From Spirometra erinaceieuropaei (taxonomy: Eukaryota > Platyhelminthes > Cestoda > Diphyllobothriidea > Diphyllobothriidae): a stretch of 64,000 bases of DNA. The translations under genes were made by a program, and so were the position numbers. Numbering within the stretch: the first letter of the stretch is position 1; every line of letters starts with the position of its first letter. The stretch is from contig CACRXP010000066.1 of assembly GCA_902702965.1 (NCBI GenBank), positions 581,494 to 645,493 on the forward strand, read 5' to 3'. The notes under the pieces are model-generated. The model made no database searches and had not been told where the DNA came from. It saw nothing but the letters and a program-made list of their open reading frames with translations. Below are positions 11,246-23,800 of this stretch, piece after piece.

Positions 11246-11452
11246 AATCTGTCATATACAATCTTCCGCACTAATTTACAGTGACCCCATGCACTACCTT
11301 ATGATTACGATTGAACTGTGACCCAATCACATTTTAAATGCCTGCAAATTTATTTTATTTTTGAGTATGAATCTGCGAAAGCACTGTACATAAATAGGGT
11401 CATCAAGGGCTCTGCCTGTAACCCTTCAATATACATACACACATACAGGATC
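11246..11452 (+). other. Probable 3' UTR of the preceding CR1-like LINE
   Basis: AT-rich non-coding stretch between two oppositely oriented elements. A pentamer tail like those of the other LINEs is not seen, so the 3' limit is uncertain. Confidence 0.4.
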
Positions 11453-12138
11453 TCATTTTCCTTGGTCAATGCTCGCAACCTGCTGTCGACTCAAAAGGAA
11501 GGTTTCGATCCAGCTCGGGAGGTTGTCACCGATCAGTTTTTGTAACAGTCTCTGATGTCGCATAGTGTTGAACGCCTTCTGGAAGTCCATGAAGGCTATG
11601 TGGACCGCGTGCCTGTCGTTGAGAGCTCGGGTCCAGGTCAGAAGAGATTGCAACAAGTTTGTCGTGTAGGAGCTTCCTTTATGGAACCCACGTTGGCATT
11701 TGGATAGCAGGCTATGAACTTCCAGGAAATGCATCAGTTCACTCTTCATGATCCTTTCCATAACTTTGCAGATAATGTGTGTCAGGCTTATGGGTCTGTA
11801 ATTCATCGTCGATGCCCAGCAACATCCTCTGTACACCGGAGTAATATGCACCAACTTCCAATCGACAGGAAGTGTTCCGATGTGAAACGACGTTTGAAAG
11901 AAAATCGACAAAGTTGCAGAAGGCTCACTGGCAAGTTCTTGGAGAAGCCTGGGTTGAATCTCGTCTGATTCTGGTGGCCCGGATTCATTCAATGCCTCTA
12001 ATTCTCTTCGGAATATGCCTTCTGAGAGGAGTACATTACTTAAGCTTGGAGTCGGCAGTTTTTCCGTAGATTGAGGAAGGAACCTTGTCCCATTTGTATA
12101 GGCGGATTGGAAAAGCTGTGGAAAATAAGCAGCCTTAG
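11453..12138 (-). mobile_element. CR1/L2-like LINE RT fragment
   Basis: The minus-strand frame encodes the N-terminal half of an RT: 'IGTLPVDWKLVHITPVY', 'NYRPISLTHIICKVMERIM', 'QRGFHKGSSYTTNLL' and motif A 'IAFMDFQKAFNTM'. It ends before motifs B and C. The frame also runs unbroken into the LINE tail at 12139-12240, but that join is between two elements and not a single protein. Confidence 0.75.
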
Positions 12139-12240
12139 AATAGAATAAGTTTATTAAAGCGCCCCTTCGGTACTGTGAGTCTCCTTTGAACACAGGAAAA
12201 TAATCTTAACAAAGTCATCCATTTCGACCGCACTTTGACC
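12139..12240 (-). mobile_element. LINE 3' tail with (TATTC)n
   Basis: On the minus strand the sequence gives GTGTTCAAAGG, a small hairpin (ACT-CAC-AGT), AATAAA and a short TATTC tail. It is closely similar to 538-680. It sits immediately 5' of another RT fragment, so two elements are joined here. Confidence 0.65.
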
Positions 12241-13800
12241 TCATTTGTTTTGTGTGTCTGGTTAGCCAATAGGGCGCGAATTGCGAGTTTGTTTTAAGTT
12301 AAAAAAAAACCTGAGTTCCACGAAAAAATAATCGCAAAAGTTTAAACAAGGAACGATATGTACAATATACAAACTGAAGTGTGCAGATTGGTAGCTTCTG
12401 AGGTGCCACGAAAAATATGTCCTTCATGGGAACTGAAGAACTTTGAAATCAGCCTAGCCTTGAAAGTGTTTTCCAGTTGGGTAAATTTGGGTATTTTCTA
12501 GTTGGTGGTTGTCAGTCTTGAAGTGAGCGGTCCGTCTGGCTGTCCTGTCAGAGAGATCGGCCCTGGTTTAACGTTCTTCGTCATGATAGAATCAGATAAA
12601 ACAGGGGTTGGTCCGAGCCGGCTTGTTTGATCGGTTCATGATTTCGAAATCACACGGCAGGCAGTATTTCAGACAAACAGCTATAACCTGGACAACTAAG
12701 ATAGTCGATAATTTAAACGGTATATTGAGTGAATAGAGACGGAGAGAAGAAAAACAAAGAGCGTCAGTAAGCGTACACAAATCCGAAACCAGAGGGAAGG
12801 GAAGAACACTCGTAGATTAACGTTGATCCAGAGCAGTTTCTCTAACGATATAGTCTCGATTGCTTTCAGGTTTAAGTACGGGGATCGTAGAGCTGGAGGC
12901 TGCTACAGAGGTTGGGATGCGGACTCCGTCAGTAGATCCTGCAGGCACACAAAAAACACACACTACCCCCGTTCCGAAACAGGCGAATTTCGTAAAACAA
13001 AAAGAAAACGGTCAGTTCGCTCCTGCCGTATCACAGTTTTCATACCAATGGGTGGTAGTGGTCATATTGTGATGCTTGTTGTGATCAAACGGCGAGAGTA
13101 AGTGTGTAGTCTAAGTGCCACCCGTAATCAGGGGAAATCCTATGTTGGAGAGAGAAGGCGGAAGGGACCAAAATGAGGGTTTTATTGTGCACAGAACCCG
13201 GGGTTGTCCTCTCAGACGGAAGTGGCCACTGACGAAGCCAGGGCTGGTGTTGACTGCGTCCAGTCAGGCCTGAGAGTCCCTGAGATAGTGGTGGCAGCCG
13301 CTTTTGTAGGCTCGTGGGCCAAGCTCAAGTGGTGGCCAGTCAGCGTGTGTTGCATTTGCCGAGGGGTGGTGTGTCAGTGGCTTGTTCCGCTGGTTGCAGG
13401 GAGTGGCGCGTTCAAGTGGCCGCATGGGCAGCTGCGACTGCGCGGACGCAGGTATGCCCGAGCTGTTGGTTGTGTGACTTCAGGTCACCTCGTCTGGGAC
13501 GGTTCGCTGCAAGGGATGAATGACCTTGAGGCAGCGAGGTCTGGAACAATGACGCCAGACCGATCATGATGTCTGGCTGTTACATGCTCTCCAAGTGGCC
13601 CATGTTCCTTGATCCTGACGCAATTAGACAATTGGAAAGAAATACCTGAAAGCGAGATTTTCCCAGCATATTCACGCGAGTCTCAGCATTACGGTGGACA
13701 GCAACATTGCAGGGAACAGTTAACTAATGATGGACGAAGTTTAGTCCGCTGATTACATGAATTAATGATTTAAATTGTATACTCAAATGAGATAAAACAA
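12241..13800. other. Unassigned region
   Basis: No gene is recognised. Short open frames lack any family pattern. Positions 13140-13215 resemble 16970-17060 (TTGGA..GAAGG, GGGTTTA/T, GAACCC.GGG, CCTCTCAG), suggesting a dispersed repeat. Confidence 0.4.
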
Positions 13801-15560
13801 GCAGTCGTCTGCCGTGGATTAACAATGAACTTCAAATCGCCTTTCGCAAAGAAATAAGATATAGAGGCGTTTTGACTAGCGGGGAATTCCAAACATTTGC
13901 AGGACTACAGGCAACAGCGGGGCATGTGCCAACGCGAAGCATACAGAGTTCGAAAGAATTTTGAGTAAAACATGCTGCAAAACACTTTGGAGCATACAAG
14001 ATCCTATACAGTTACATGCATAATGGCAGAAAATCAGGACCCGTGTCTGGCATCGAGGTTGCGAAATGGATTATGGAAGACGGATAAGCAAAGAACATCG
14101 TCAGTACTCTTTTCCTCCTTTCGGCATGTGTTCGCTCATAAGACTAATACTTTACCTCATCTCTGCACAGAACGACAAAAAATCTGCATTATTTGATTAG
14201 CGAGTTAAGCTTAAATCCTCTTTTTCATCGATAATTCCAGAACTACTCCGATTTAAGCCTGCCAAATCGCCTGGTTAAGGTGGAATTCATTCATTTGCCC
14301 TTCGAAAATTGGCGGACGTATTGTAAGAGCCGGAATTAATGCTATTTCTAAAGTTCACGGATAACTTAGCCTGGCCTCCAAAAAGAACATTACTACGGAA
14401 AACTTCGAAACTCTAAGTATATTATTGTTTGCTTAACCTGCACTTAGTTCAAGGTCTTGGAACGACTCACTAATGGAAATTTGCTGACGTATCTGGAGCA
14501 GAGTATCCTACTACGTGCAACTCAACGCGAATTTCCTTGTAGTCACTCATGCCTTACGACTTGTCTTTACTCACAAATAAAACGGGCAGAAACCACATAC
14601 CAGGGCCGTCCAGTGAATTTCATCTCCGACTCCAGAAGGGCTTTTAAACGCGTGCCTCACCGACAAGTCCTACAAAATATTTAGCATTATATAGTCGAGG
14701 CCAACCTTTTAAGGGAATTGAATGTTTCTTATTATGCATGTAACAAAAAGTAATTGTTTGTACGGAAGTATCAGAATGTTTATCAGTGGCAAGCGGTGCC
14801 ACACAGGGCTCGGTTTTAGGTTCTCTTCCTCGTATGCGTAAACGGTTGGACTGAATATCTTGACTGCAGTTTTATAATGCTTGCAGATGGCATAAAAATC
14901 TAGAAAGGAATCAGCTGCGTTTGTGCCGCACAGAAACTGCAAGTAAACATTTATAAGCTAACTGCATAGTCCAACAAATGGCTTCTAGCGCTTACTGCAT
15001 CCAAATGTGTAGTCTCGCACTTGAAGTCTGGTCGGAGACGTTTCCTAAAATATCGATGCTGCGTGAAAGGGATTCACCTAAAAGAATTGGATACGCACAA
15101 AGGCCTAGGTTCTTGGACAAGTTCACACTCGCTCTACTTTTCAATACTGCAAAAGAGCCGTCCGAAAGCCAGCGAACAACATGCATTGGATTAGATGCAA
15201 TTTCGTAGTCTTTCCTCCCGAAGTGTCCGCGCGGATCTTCAGTACGTTCACCGGACTCCATTTGGAATATGGAATGCCAGCATGGATGTGCTGGATGAAC
15301 AAAGACGGTAACCCCATCGAGCAGGTGGAACGACGGGCGATGAATGTGGTCGATGGTCTTACAACCCTATCATATCCAGAAAGACTGCCCCAGCTCAAGT
15401 TGATCCCCATATCCAATCGACAAGTGAGATGTAACATACACCGACGAAAATCATCTTCCGGTCAGCTGGTAGGTCGACCGCGGAACGCACTAACAGTGGA
15501 AGACTTACATCTGATATCATGTTTGCATTCCATAGGCGGTTGGATTGCCTGACCTTTAAT
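13800..15560 (+). mobile_element. Strongly decayed CR1-like LINE
   Basis: Broken frames carry scattered CR1 landmarks: 'PWINNELQIAFRKEIRYRGV' at about 13815-13880, 'KPAKSPG' near 14255, an RT start 'ERLTNGNLLTYLEQ' near 14457, 'RRAFKRVPHRQVLQNI' before 14684, a motif B remnant 'GATQGSVLG'-like near 14797, and 'VERRAMNVVDGLTTLSYPERL' near 15320-15390. Stops and indels are frequent. It is a much older copy of the family seen at 9737-11245. Confidence 0.7.
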
Positions 15561-17195
15561 GAAAGACGAATCTCATTTCAAGTCTGTCTACGGTCCGCCA
15601 TAAACTTTGTTTCCTTATTTCATTTCGCATCTAACGCACCACTGTACGTGTGATGTAGAATTCGCCCGCAAACGTTACAAAAGACAGTGCTTGTGTGTCA
15701 TTACACTCGTAATCTCAAATATACATGAATGTAAGAATAAGTGGAATTATAAGAATTATTTCCGTGACGGGTTGCCCGCCCGGACGCAGGGATCGGCAAA
15801 GCCCTTGACTGCTTCTTTTTGCTGTCGAATGTCGTTATTTATTTCCAAATCAAACGGCTGCCTTGGCATCGTATACGTCATCTTGAGAGGCGACTTGTCC
15901 TCCTAACACGTGGCCCCGTCTTACGGGCGCGGTCACATGGGAGTTAAGGAGGCCATGACGCCGAAAATGCCGGCATGGGCACTTCCTCGCATAAGTCACC
16001 CTGCAGAAACAATTGCTCAGATAAACTACGTCCCGCTAGTGCTTTGTGGAGAATGGGGGTCGATATAGCCAACTTTTAAAATACCAACCAACGGCCTCAC
16101 CCTTCGGTCCAGCTCAAACAGCTAAATGTCTCTATATGGCCACGCCCATCCCAATCCTGTGAAAATAAATCATGATATTAGTTTTCTTTGACGACTGCGG
16201 CGTATTCAATGTACAGAACTCACCCATGCTACTTATGCTGTAAAATATTACAACGCTATTATCAAATTTGAACGACATATGATCACCTGGACTAAGCTAT
16301 GCTTCACCCCCCCCCTCCCCCCGTTTAATCCAGTCCTTCGCGATCATGTGCTTACAGGAGGTAAAACGTCTTGTCTGATATGTTTGAGATTATAAACCTT
16401 CCCCCTGTGTCTTCATAAACTGGGATATACGACTACGACAGTTATTTCCCTTAAATCCATATTATGTAGCGATATGACCTTCAGAATTAAAAGGGCGAAA
16501 ATTAGAATTTCGTCGCCTACCGTGTATTCGTAAATACCCTGGTTTGAACGAGATGAAACGATTTTTCTCTAAAGGTTACCGTATATAAAGAAATAAAGGG
16601 CGTGTTTTTAACTCAGTGGTTTTATCTACAAGGAAATATCGGGTGAAGATATCTCTCGAAAGTATTCCGGATTTACCCTCAGAAATAGATAACCGTTGCT
16701 TTTAATTTGTTTTTTTTTGCGCGTTTCATGCAATTTTGTCATGATGCTTCTGGTATTTCCTATTACTCGGTTTCCCCATTTTCAGTAATTTAGCCCTTTT
16801 AGTAAGGTGAGATCAGTTCGATATCGAGTCCATTTTAAATGTTCGAGATACCTAGGAAAATTCAAGAGCCATAGATAGCTTTGCGAACGAAGTGTTAAGC
16901 CTAAGCACTATTGTTGTGACCAAGCGGGTGAGTGTGTGTTGAGTGAGCTACAATTACCAATTTAACATTCATATTGGAAGGAGAAGACTGAAGGCACCGG
17001 AATGTGGGGTTTAGTGTATAAAGAACCCAGGGGGCAGATATTTCCTCTCAGGACTATAAATATCCTGATTCTCTTCATTTTATGAACAGTGGAGCACAGA
17101 ATTGGCAGAAAAGTGAGCTCCACTTTCTCTTGGAAGATGTTTTGACGTTCAATGGTCAAACGAGTTCACTACAAACTTTAAGGTTCATACTGAAC
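15561..17195. other. Unassigned region
   Basis: AT-rich DNA with no recognisable gene. A poly-C run lies near 16308-16322. Confidence 0.4.
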
Positions 17196-17430
17196 GATCG
17201 GTGAGCGCCCCCTAACATCGTATATTCCCGGTCGAAAACCGACAGGGCAACCGGCTCGTGGCCCAGTGGTTAGAGGTGTGGACTTCTAATTAACAAGTCA
17301 CGAGTTCGAGCCTCGGGTGTTCCACACTTCGGGGTTGGGTATGACTGGCTGACGACGGCCAATAAGCCAGAAATGGCCATTCCAGTCTCCCTTGTCTTTG
17401 TCGGTAATGCCATTCTACTGTCAATTATCT
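17195..17430 (+). mobile_element. tRNA-derived SINE, copy 1
   Basis: A tRNA-like head has a pol III A box (TGGCCCAGTGG, 17259-17269) and B box (AGTTCGAGCC, 17303-17312) with normal spacing. The body reads GGGGTTGGGTATGACTGGC, GACGGCCAATAAGCCAG and CCATTCCAGTCTCCCTTG. The leader TATATTCCCGGTCGAAAACC precedes it. Very similar sequence occurs at 63100-63535, and more diverged copies at 36090-36340, 49578-49648 (-), 52920-53200 and 56655-56850 (-). Confidence 0.8.
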
Positions 17431-20322
17431 CCGCTGTCGACGAGGGCAAGGGTGACTCAGGTCTCGGTGAAATGGGGGTTGGGCGTAGTCACAAAGGCGG
17501 CATTGGCGGGCATCAAACACACTGTGCCATATAACGAGGGCTGTGCGCATACGACTTCTTATCTCTACAGATGGGTGGGTGAAATAACTACTCGAGACGT
17601 CAGACACCCAACTAACTTCTCAGAGTGAACGTCTCTTTATTAAACCCTGTGCTCGTGTCCAAGGCCTCCCACGAAACTGATCGTTTGTCTAAATACGCAA
17701 ACCGTATTTTCCCAACTTCTCTGGCAGGAGCCATTTTTTAGGTAAGAAGCTCCTGGGTGCTGCAGATCCCGCTAGCACATAGCCCGATCGGAAGGACAGA
17801 CTCAAACGGTGGAGGGAGGTGCCATGCCCTCGTCTAAGGACTCACTCGTCTGTTACCTTAGCGTAAGCGATTAACAACGTTGCAAGTGCCGATAACGTTG
17901 GTGCGTTCCTCGCGTAGATAACCTTGTAGAAGCAATCGTACACGCAAAGTACTTCCTGATACCTGAGGGCTGGGCCACCTGTTAAAACCTCAGTCATTGG
18001 CCTCGACACCTATCCCCGTCCAAAGTAGGTGGACAAAGACTACCCGCCCGACCAGTTCAACCGGTCCATCGACTTCAGGACAAACATTTTTAGCGGGCTC
18101 GGATAGTTGCTGCTTTCACAACTGATGCGTTTGCAAAAAAACTGACTAGGCCCCTATTCGGAAACGACTTCGTCCCAAAGACGGCCCTATTGGCTGTCTG
18201 CAGGATGACGCGAAACAAGAACAGGAACAAGTCACAAAAGTGTGCTAATTTTCAAAAAATACTCAGTTGTTCGTAGGTCAGCACAAAAGGAAAATTAAAG
18301 GAGGCAACAGACGATCGTCGAGGTGGTAGCAGCTGGTAGAGAAAAAGAGAAAAAAGGAACCCTAAATTGTGCTGCAAAGGAGAAAAACAGAAATGGGGGT
18401 GAGGTGGTCGATCGTTCCAAAAAATGACCTAATTCACGTCTGAGAGGGGTTTGGGGGGGGGGATAGTTCCTCTGGAGTGGTCTATATGGTACATTATCGC
18501 AGAGTCATGCGCGCAAACACAGGGATCAGTGTATTTCACGTAGAAAACGGGGGGAGAGGAGCGAGCGGTTAGGGAGGATGAGTGTGCATGCCAAACAACG
18601 ACGAGAAAACCGGAGAAGCTGAGACCAGAGAAAGAGGTGGGGGGGGAAGGTGGAGGTAGTCTTCGTTGGCATAGCGACGAGGTCATCAAGAGGGAGAACA
18701 AAGTCCGAAGTGCTTAGTGGGAGTAGTAACAAGGATAGACGGTCAAAATTCAGGGAATCAGGCCGGAGATTCAGAAAGTGGCCTTGACGCAGTAGATCGA
18801 CAGGCAGTCTGAACCGGACGGGGCGGCGCCGTTGTTGAGGAAGCAGCAGCGGTACTTGCCGAGGCATTCTGAAGATGTTGAACGCACTCAAGGGCCTCGG
18901 AAATGCATTCTGGGTGAGATACCAGAAGTCTAGAAGAGAACGATAGCCATACAAGGTAGATACCAGGAGAGAAACAAGCATAGGTTAATGTGCAAAGACT
19001 TGATAAACCAGTTTTACCCACAGAAAAACAATTGACGCTAGGGTCAGGCTTTCGAGCCAGTGCGTACCTTCAACTGCCGGTAAGCAAACCTTCTACCACA
19101 CGAGTTAGGAAGGAAAAGACAACTGAGGGCGTCGGACCAAGTAGACGTGTGCAGCCTTGAAATTACTTTGTCGAAACCTACGGAAGCCAGAAAGGCAGGC
19201 TGAGTGACCTCGAGCATGAGAGTTCTTCTATAACAGTAATGGTCAGTTGGGAGCTACTTGGTCCCTCGTACGTAAAAGCCCCAAGATACCTCACTTTGAG
19301 AGACGAAAGGCCGAAATTCTGGCCTGCGACCCACTTGCTCGAGGAAGGTTTCGTTGGCAACGGCAGGATGCCTGAAATTTGTAGAACTGATGTGCCTCAA
19401 AAAACCGCAGTACACCATAAAACGGCAAAGTATGGGACCCAAAAGGGCAAGCGAGGAAAGTTACGCAGTAGCATCAACTGACGTCCGTGGTGAAGAGAGG
19501 AGGGGTCGGCCGGACGTCACGTGATCAGTGTGGAACTGTTTCATCGACATGCTCAAGACGTCGACTGCAACCCGCGCGAGCAGTAACGACTGGTCAGTTC
19601 GCCGGTTGACGAGACAGAGAGGCCCTGACCTGACGGCCGTAGAGGGGAGAGAGTCATACGTGCCCGCCAGCGGTCGGCCACGGAAAGGTCAAAGCTAATC
19701 CGCAGTCAAAGGGCAGATCATCATTCGTGCGTCGAGCAGTTACAGTACAAGGAAGTCGTCGAGATCACATAAATAGAATTTGTGGGACTGATTTATGCAG
19801 ACGTCTAAACAGAACATGAGAATAGGAACCGTCCGCAACTATGGTGGCTTTGAGCCAGCTTCACGTGAAATTAGGGCTAGGTCTAAGGTAAGGGTTAGGA
19901 TTAAGTTAAGAATTAGGTTTGAGGTTCGATTTAAAGTTGACGTCAACATAAGCCGGGATCAGCATTGAGGTTAGGGTAGAGGCTAGTGTTGACCGCGAAG
20001 CTAAGGTTTAAGGTAGAGCTAGGGTGAAGATTAGGACAACGGTTTAGTTTTCTGTTAGTGCTATTGGCGGAGAATATTTTGCCCTTTCTAGAATTATGCG
20101 CAGGTCCACTTAGGCGGGGCGCCCCTATTTCCATGTCCTGTTTAGACGTCTGCATATGTCAGTCCTGCCATAAAAACCAGCAGGAACAACCACTTCACCA
20201 CTTTTATGATAGAACCGAGGAAGTCTCCGAAATGTCAGTGCAAATGCAGTTTGATCCACAAACTATTTTTTTTCACTGGGCGTGAGAAACGCCAAAAGAC
20301 CTAGAATCTCACCTACTTCAAA
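17431..20322. other. Region downstream of ACC stop; no gene recognised
   Basis: Open frames near 18430-19020 on the minus strand are low-complexity and match nothing I recognise. A degenerate telomere-like tract lies at about 19860-20050. The ACC 3' UTR and polyadenylation site should be in the first part below 20323, but I cannot place them. Confidence 0.4.
19860..20050 (+). repeat. Degenerate telomere-like tract (TTAGGG/TTAAGG variants)
   Basis: Repeated GGGTTAGG, AAGGTTTAAGG and GTTAGGG-like words with many substitutions. Similar tracts occur at 34700-35045, 51480-51585 and 57005-57260, and in reverse orientation at 26905-26960 and 30110-30165. Confidence 0.55.
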
Positions 20323-20855
20323 TTATATTTCTTGGGAGGTAAGGAGGTGGGTTGAAAGTAAACAAGGCGGAACCTCCAATGACTGTACGTACCGCTTGAT
20401 GTGATTAACCATTTGCTGCTTGGAAATCTCCTGCAGCCTAGACATCAGAGAGGACTTCGGAGGCTGTCGGGCTGGACTGTTGGCTGCGTCGACAGTTCCT
20501 GCCTCTGAGGCTGCAACAAGGGTCCAGCAGCCGGCCACCAAGAGGGGAGCGTTGAAGTTTTCGAGCAGTTGACAGAGGTCTGGGTGCTCAAGTTGAATCG
20601 CCAGCCAACGGGCCACTGTGGCATCCGAGGTCTCCCAGGCGCGCACTGCCTCGGCCAAGTCGGAGGATGCTGAGGGCTGGACGTCGGCTAGACTGAATAC
20701 GGGAGGAGCGATGCTGTCTCCAACTGTCTCATTACACGCGGTGGCGCCTGAGAAAGTCAGACAGCTCTCGAGTGTCTCTTTGGATAGGTGATCCTGGATA
20801 AACCACCGCCGCAGTCGTGTCAGATCTCGCCGAACCGACGCAGACCGCTGAGCGC
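20323..20855 (-). CDS. ACC: ACC last exon, C-terminus
   Basis: Acceptor TATACAG precedes 20855. The exon encodes '[14 protein letters not shown]' (matching the conserved LRRWF near the ACC C-terminus), '[18 protein letters not shown]' and '[22 protein letters not shown]', then stops at 20323. A Ser/Pro/Ala-rich insertion separates the blocks. A possible donor (CG|GTACGT) inside 'HIKR' could lead to another exon, but I found none downstream, so termination here is preferred. Confidence 0.85.
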
Positions 20856-23800
20856 CTGTATATTAGGGTAAATCCGAGTAGTAGAGATAGTTAAACCAAG
20901 AGACATTTAACAGGAACAACAATTTGCCAACATGGTGCGCGAAATGTACTAGACCAAGAATTAGCTTACTGAAGTCGGGTAAGCTTGTAATAGCAAGTGT
21001 ACAAGTACGACAAGGCAGTGCATAAGATTTAACTGATATAAATTACACTTTACGATGGCAACCACTTGTACGGTTGGCGCACTCATTAAAGGCAAATGGT
21101 GAAGTGGCGTCTGAAATTTACCGATTTGAGCGATTAGATAGCAGGCCCGCTCTGCATCGGAGAGGAGAACCGCATCGGGCTCAGCGTTGAGTTCACTGGA
21201 GTGTGTCAACTCCCGCAAGTCTGATCGGGGAACTCCAAGAACCTCAAGTGGCATCCGGGAAGAGGGTGATTCACAGTCGCTCGAGGTCCGCAGTCGACAG
21301 TCAACGGCTCCTAGACAAAAAGAAGCGGAGGGCATAAGAGAATGAAACTTTGAACTTCAATTGTTACTTGTGGTTTGTCCGATGACTTCAATCAATCATA
21401 TCCAGATCCCCCCGGAAGGGTAAAGAGCTAGGATCACTAAATGAGCTTGCTAGCCCACCTATGAAGCCCTGGTGTTCACTTTCTGCTAACCGTGTTTGGG
21501 AGCACTTAACGTCCCGGGAAAATGTCCTTCGCTAGACTTTGCCTCGAAGCTTAAGTCTAGGGCCTTCCGGAGTTGCAAGCAGAACGGTTAAAAGTCAAAA
21601 GGAGAACTTACGGGACCACAAACGAGTGCGCACTTTTCCTTTGTCTTGATGGCTCCACCGAACCTCTGCCTCGGCTTCCTCGTCGTTCTCTTCTGAACAG
21701 CGATCACCCGGAGTCGGAGGAACAGCGTCAGGGGTGTTCAGCGGGTTCTGAGCCTGACGCAGAAGTCGGACAGCCTCCAATTCGAGGAGACGACGAGAGA
21801 GGCGAGCGAAGAAGAAAGCGCGACTTGAGCGCCAATCCACTGTTCCGTGCACCAAGCCCCGTGCAGTCATTCGACCCGGGGTATCGTGAAGGTCGGCGAA
21901 GCGATGTGCCACCTAAGTGTTTGAGCGTGGATTGATTTATACAACTACACAATATAGACTTCAGTGTTTAGCCGATGTGCTTACAGCTGTCTTCCAGTAT
22001 GCAATTTCTGGACAGCATACTTCAGAGGCGGACAACAATGGGGCAAAGGACCTGTGGATCGTGTCAAATAGGGTTTTATGTTGACATCCATTTGCAGCAG
22101 GCGTACTGCTACAGTAATCCGGGATTTTCTTACGGCAAAAAAGTGGACTGTTCTGCTCGAGTCATGATTCTCAGGCCCGCAATCCATCAATAAGCGCAAT
22201 GACCTCCCGTTACCGTATTCTGTGCTGTGATTTTCCCTGGGCAGGGAAATCAGTCACGTGGGAAGGGCGCGGGTGAGCAATGATCCCAGTGGCAGTGGGC
22301 TAATTTGTCGAGCAATCGTCACGCCAGCATTCAACATGGATGACGAAATCGCGGCGATTAACGATTCGGACGCGGACTGGGAAGCCATCATCGCATCAAT
22401 TACGACCCCCAGTGGTGATCTCGAGAACTGTTAATTATAGTGTGCATATGGTCCCATGGCAGCCACGTGCTATAAATACTGCGCTCCTTGTGCCGCCATT
22501 ACCCTTATCTGCAACTGTCCCTGATGATGGATTCGAGTGAGAATTGCAAACGGCAGGCCAACAAATTTCTTGTTCCAGTGATCGCACCTTTGTCTTCTGT
22601 TCTGCAAGTCAATCACGTGACCTAAATCCAGTCAGATGCGTACTTCGAGCCCTGAGGACAAAAGGCAATCTGAACTATGTTGCCCCAAATATATGGGCTG
22701 GACGCACAGGTACGATTCAAGCAATAATAGGAAGACATGCGTCAGTGAGTCAATTAATGCATCTCGCATCACGTGTCCGAAGTGCCATTCTGAAAAAAGC
22801 ACGGCAGTTCGACTGTTGCAAGCGATGACGGCGCCGGTTTACAGAGGGAGAGGGAGAGAGAGAGAGCGAGAGAGAGAGGGAGGGAGAGGGAGTGACGAGT
22901 ACGCTCACTACGGATGGAAGAGAGTATTTGCATCTCTTTTCCCGTTAGGATGAAGTCCTCAAAGTCGGAGTAGCAGAGGTCGATCGAGGAAGAGGGGGTG
23001 GACTGCAACAACCGTACTTAATCCAGGCTTCTTCATATCCTCTTCAACAGTTAGGATAAGGAATTAATTTTGGTCGCAGCAACATTGCATGAATAGAAGC
23101 GAGTAAAACAATTCTTACTGTCAACCAAGCCTTTGCAGATTGGACGTTGAGAATAAATCTAAACTGGGGTCCAACAGCGCAGGATGGATATCAGTAGGGG
23201 TGGAAAATCTATTTGCGCTATCCGCCTGTGTAAGATAAAGGCCAGATTCTGCATATTAACCATGACGAAGGCTTACCTGTTGATAAATAGGCAACAACAG
23301 ATGTTGCCTGGCGACTAGCCGTTCCTGAAGACCCTTAAGGGTAGAGGACGAGGCAGAAGTCGTTGCAGTCGCGTTACAGGTGCCCGATGACTGCTGAGGC
23401 TGCAACAGCTGTTGGCGTCCCGTGCTGCGTGCCTTAATCTCCTCGCTCAGTCGGTGGCACTCATCATCCAGACGATTTATGGTAGCAAGCAGGTCCGCTG
23501 TGCGGTACTTAATCTCCACCGTGCCCTCCGGTTCCAGCACACCGCCACGACAGGTGTCGGGGCTGCAGAACAACTCCATGTTGTCCGGATTGATGGCCGG
23601 ATCGATGACAACCCAGGCTCCGCCGCGCAACTCAGCATGCGGCGGCAGGTAGACGAAGACAGGATTTGTGTAAGTACGCAGGGATTCCACAATCATTGCT
23701 CCAAACTTTAGCACCTTGTAGGGGGAAGCCAGAGGGAACAGACGCAGACCCATTAATATGACTTTCAATAGGGCATACCTCAGTGGGTAACAATATCAAA

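Noticed and set aside
11453..12193. Single 246-codon protein
   Set aside because: The first residues are the translated LINE tail at 12139-12193. The RT fragment begins after it, so the frame joins two elements by chance.
18429..19021. Overlapping minus-strand frames downstream of ACC
   Set aside because: Ser/Pro/Leu-rich low complexity with several competing frames. No match to the missing ACC C-terminal residues or another family.
22328..22434. 32-codon frame '[15 protein letters not shown]..' inside the hammerhead repeat as a small protein
   Set aside because: The corresponding frame in the copy at 58740-59112 has a stop, so coding conservation is not supported.
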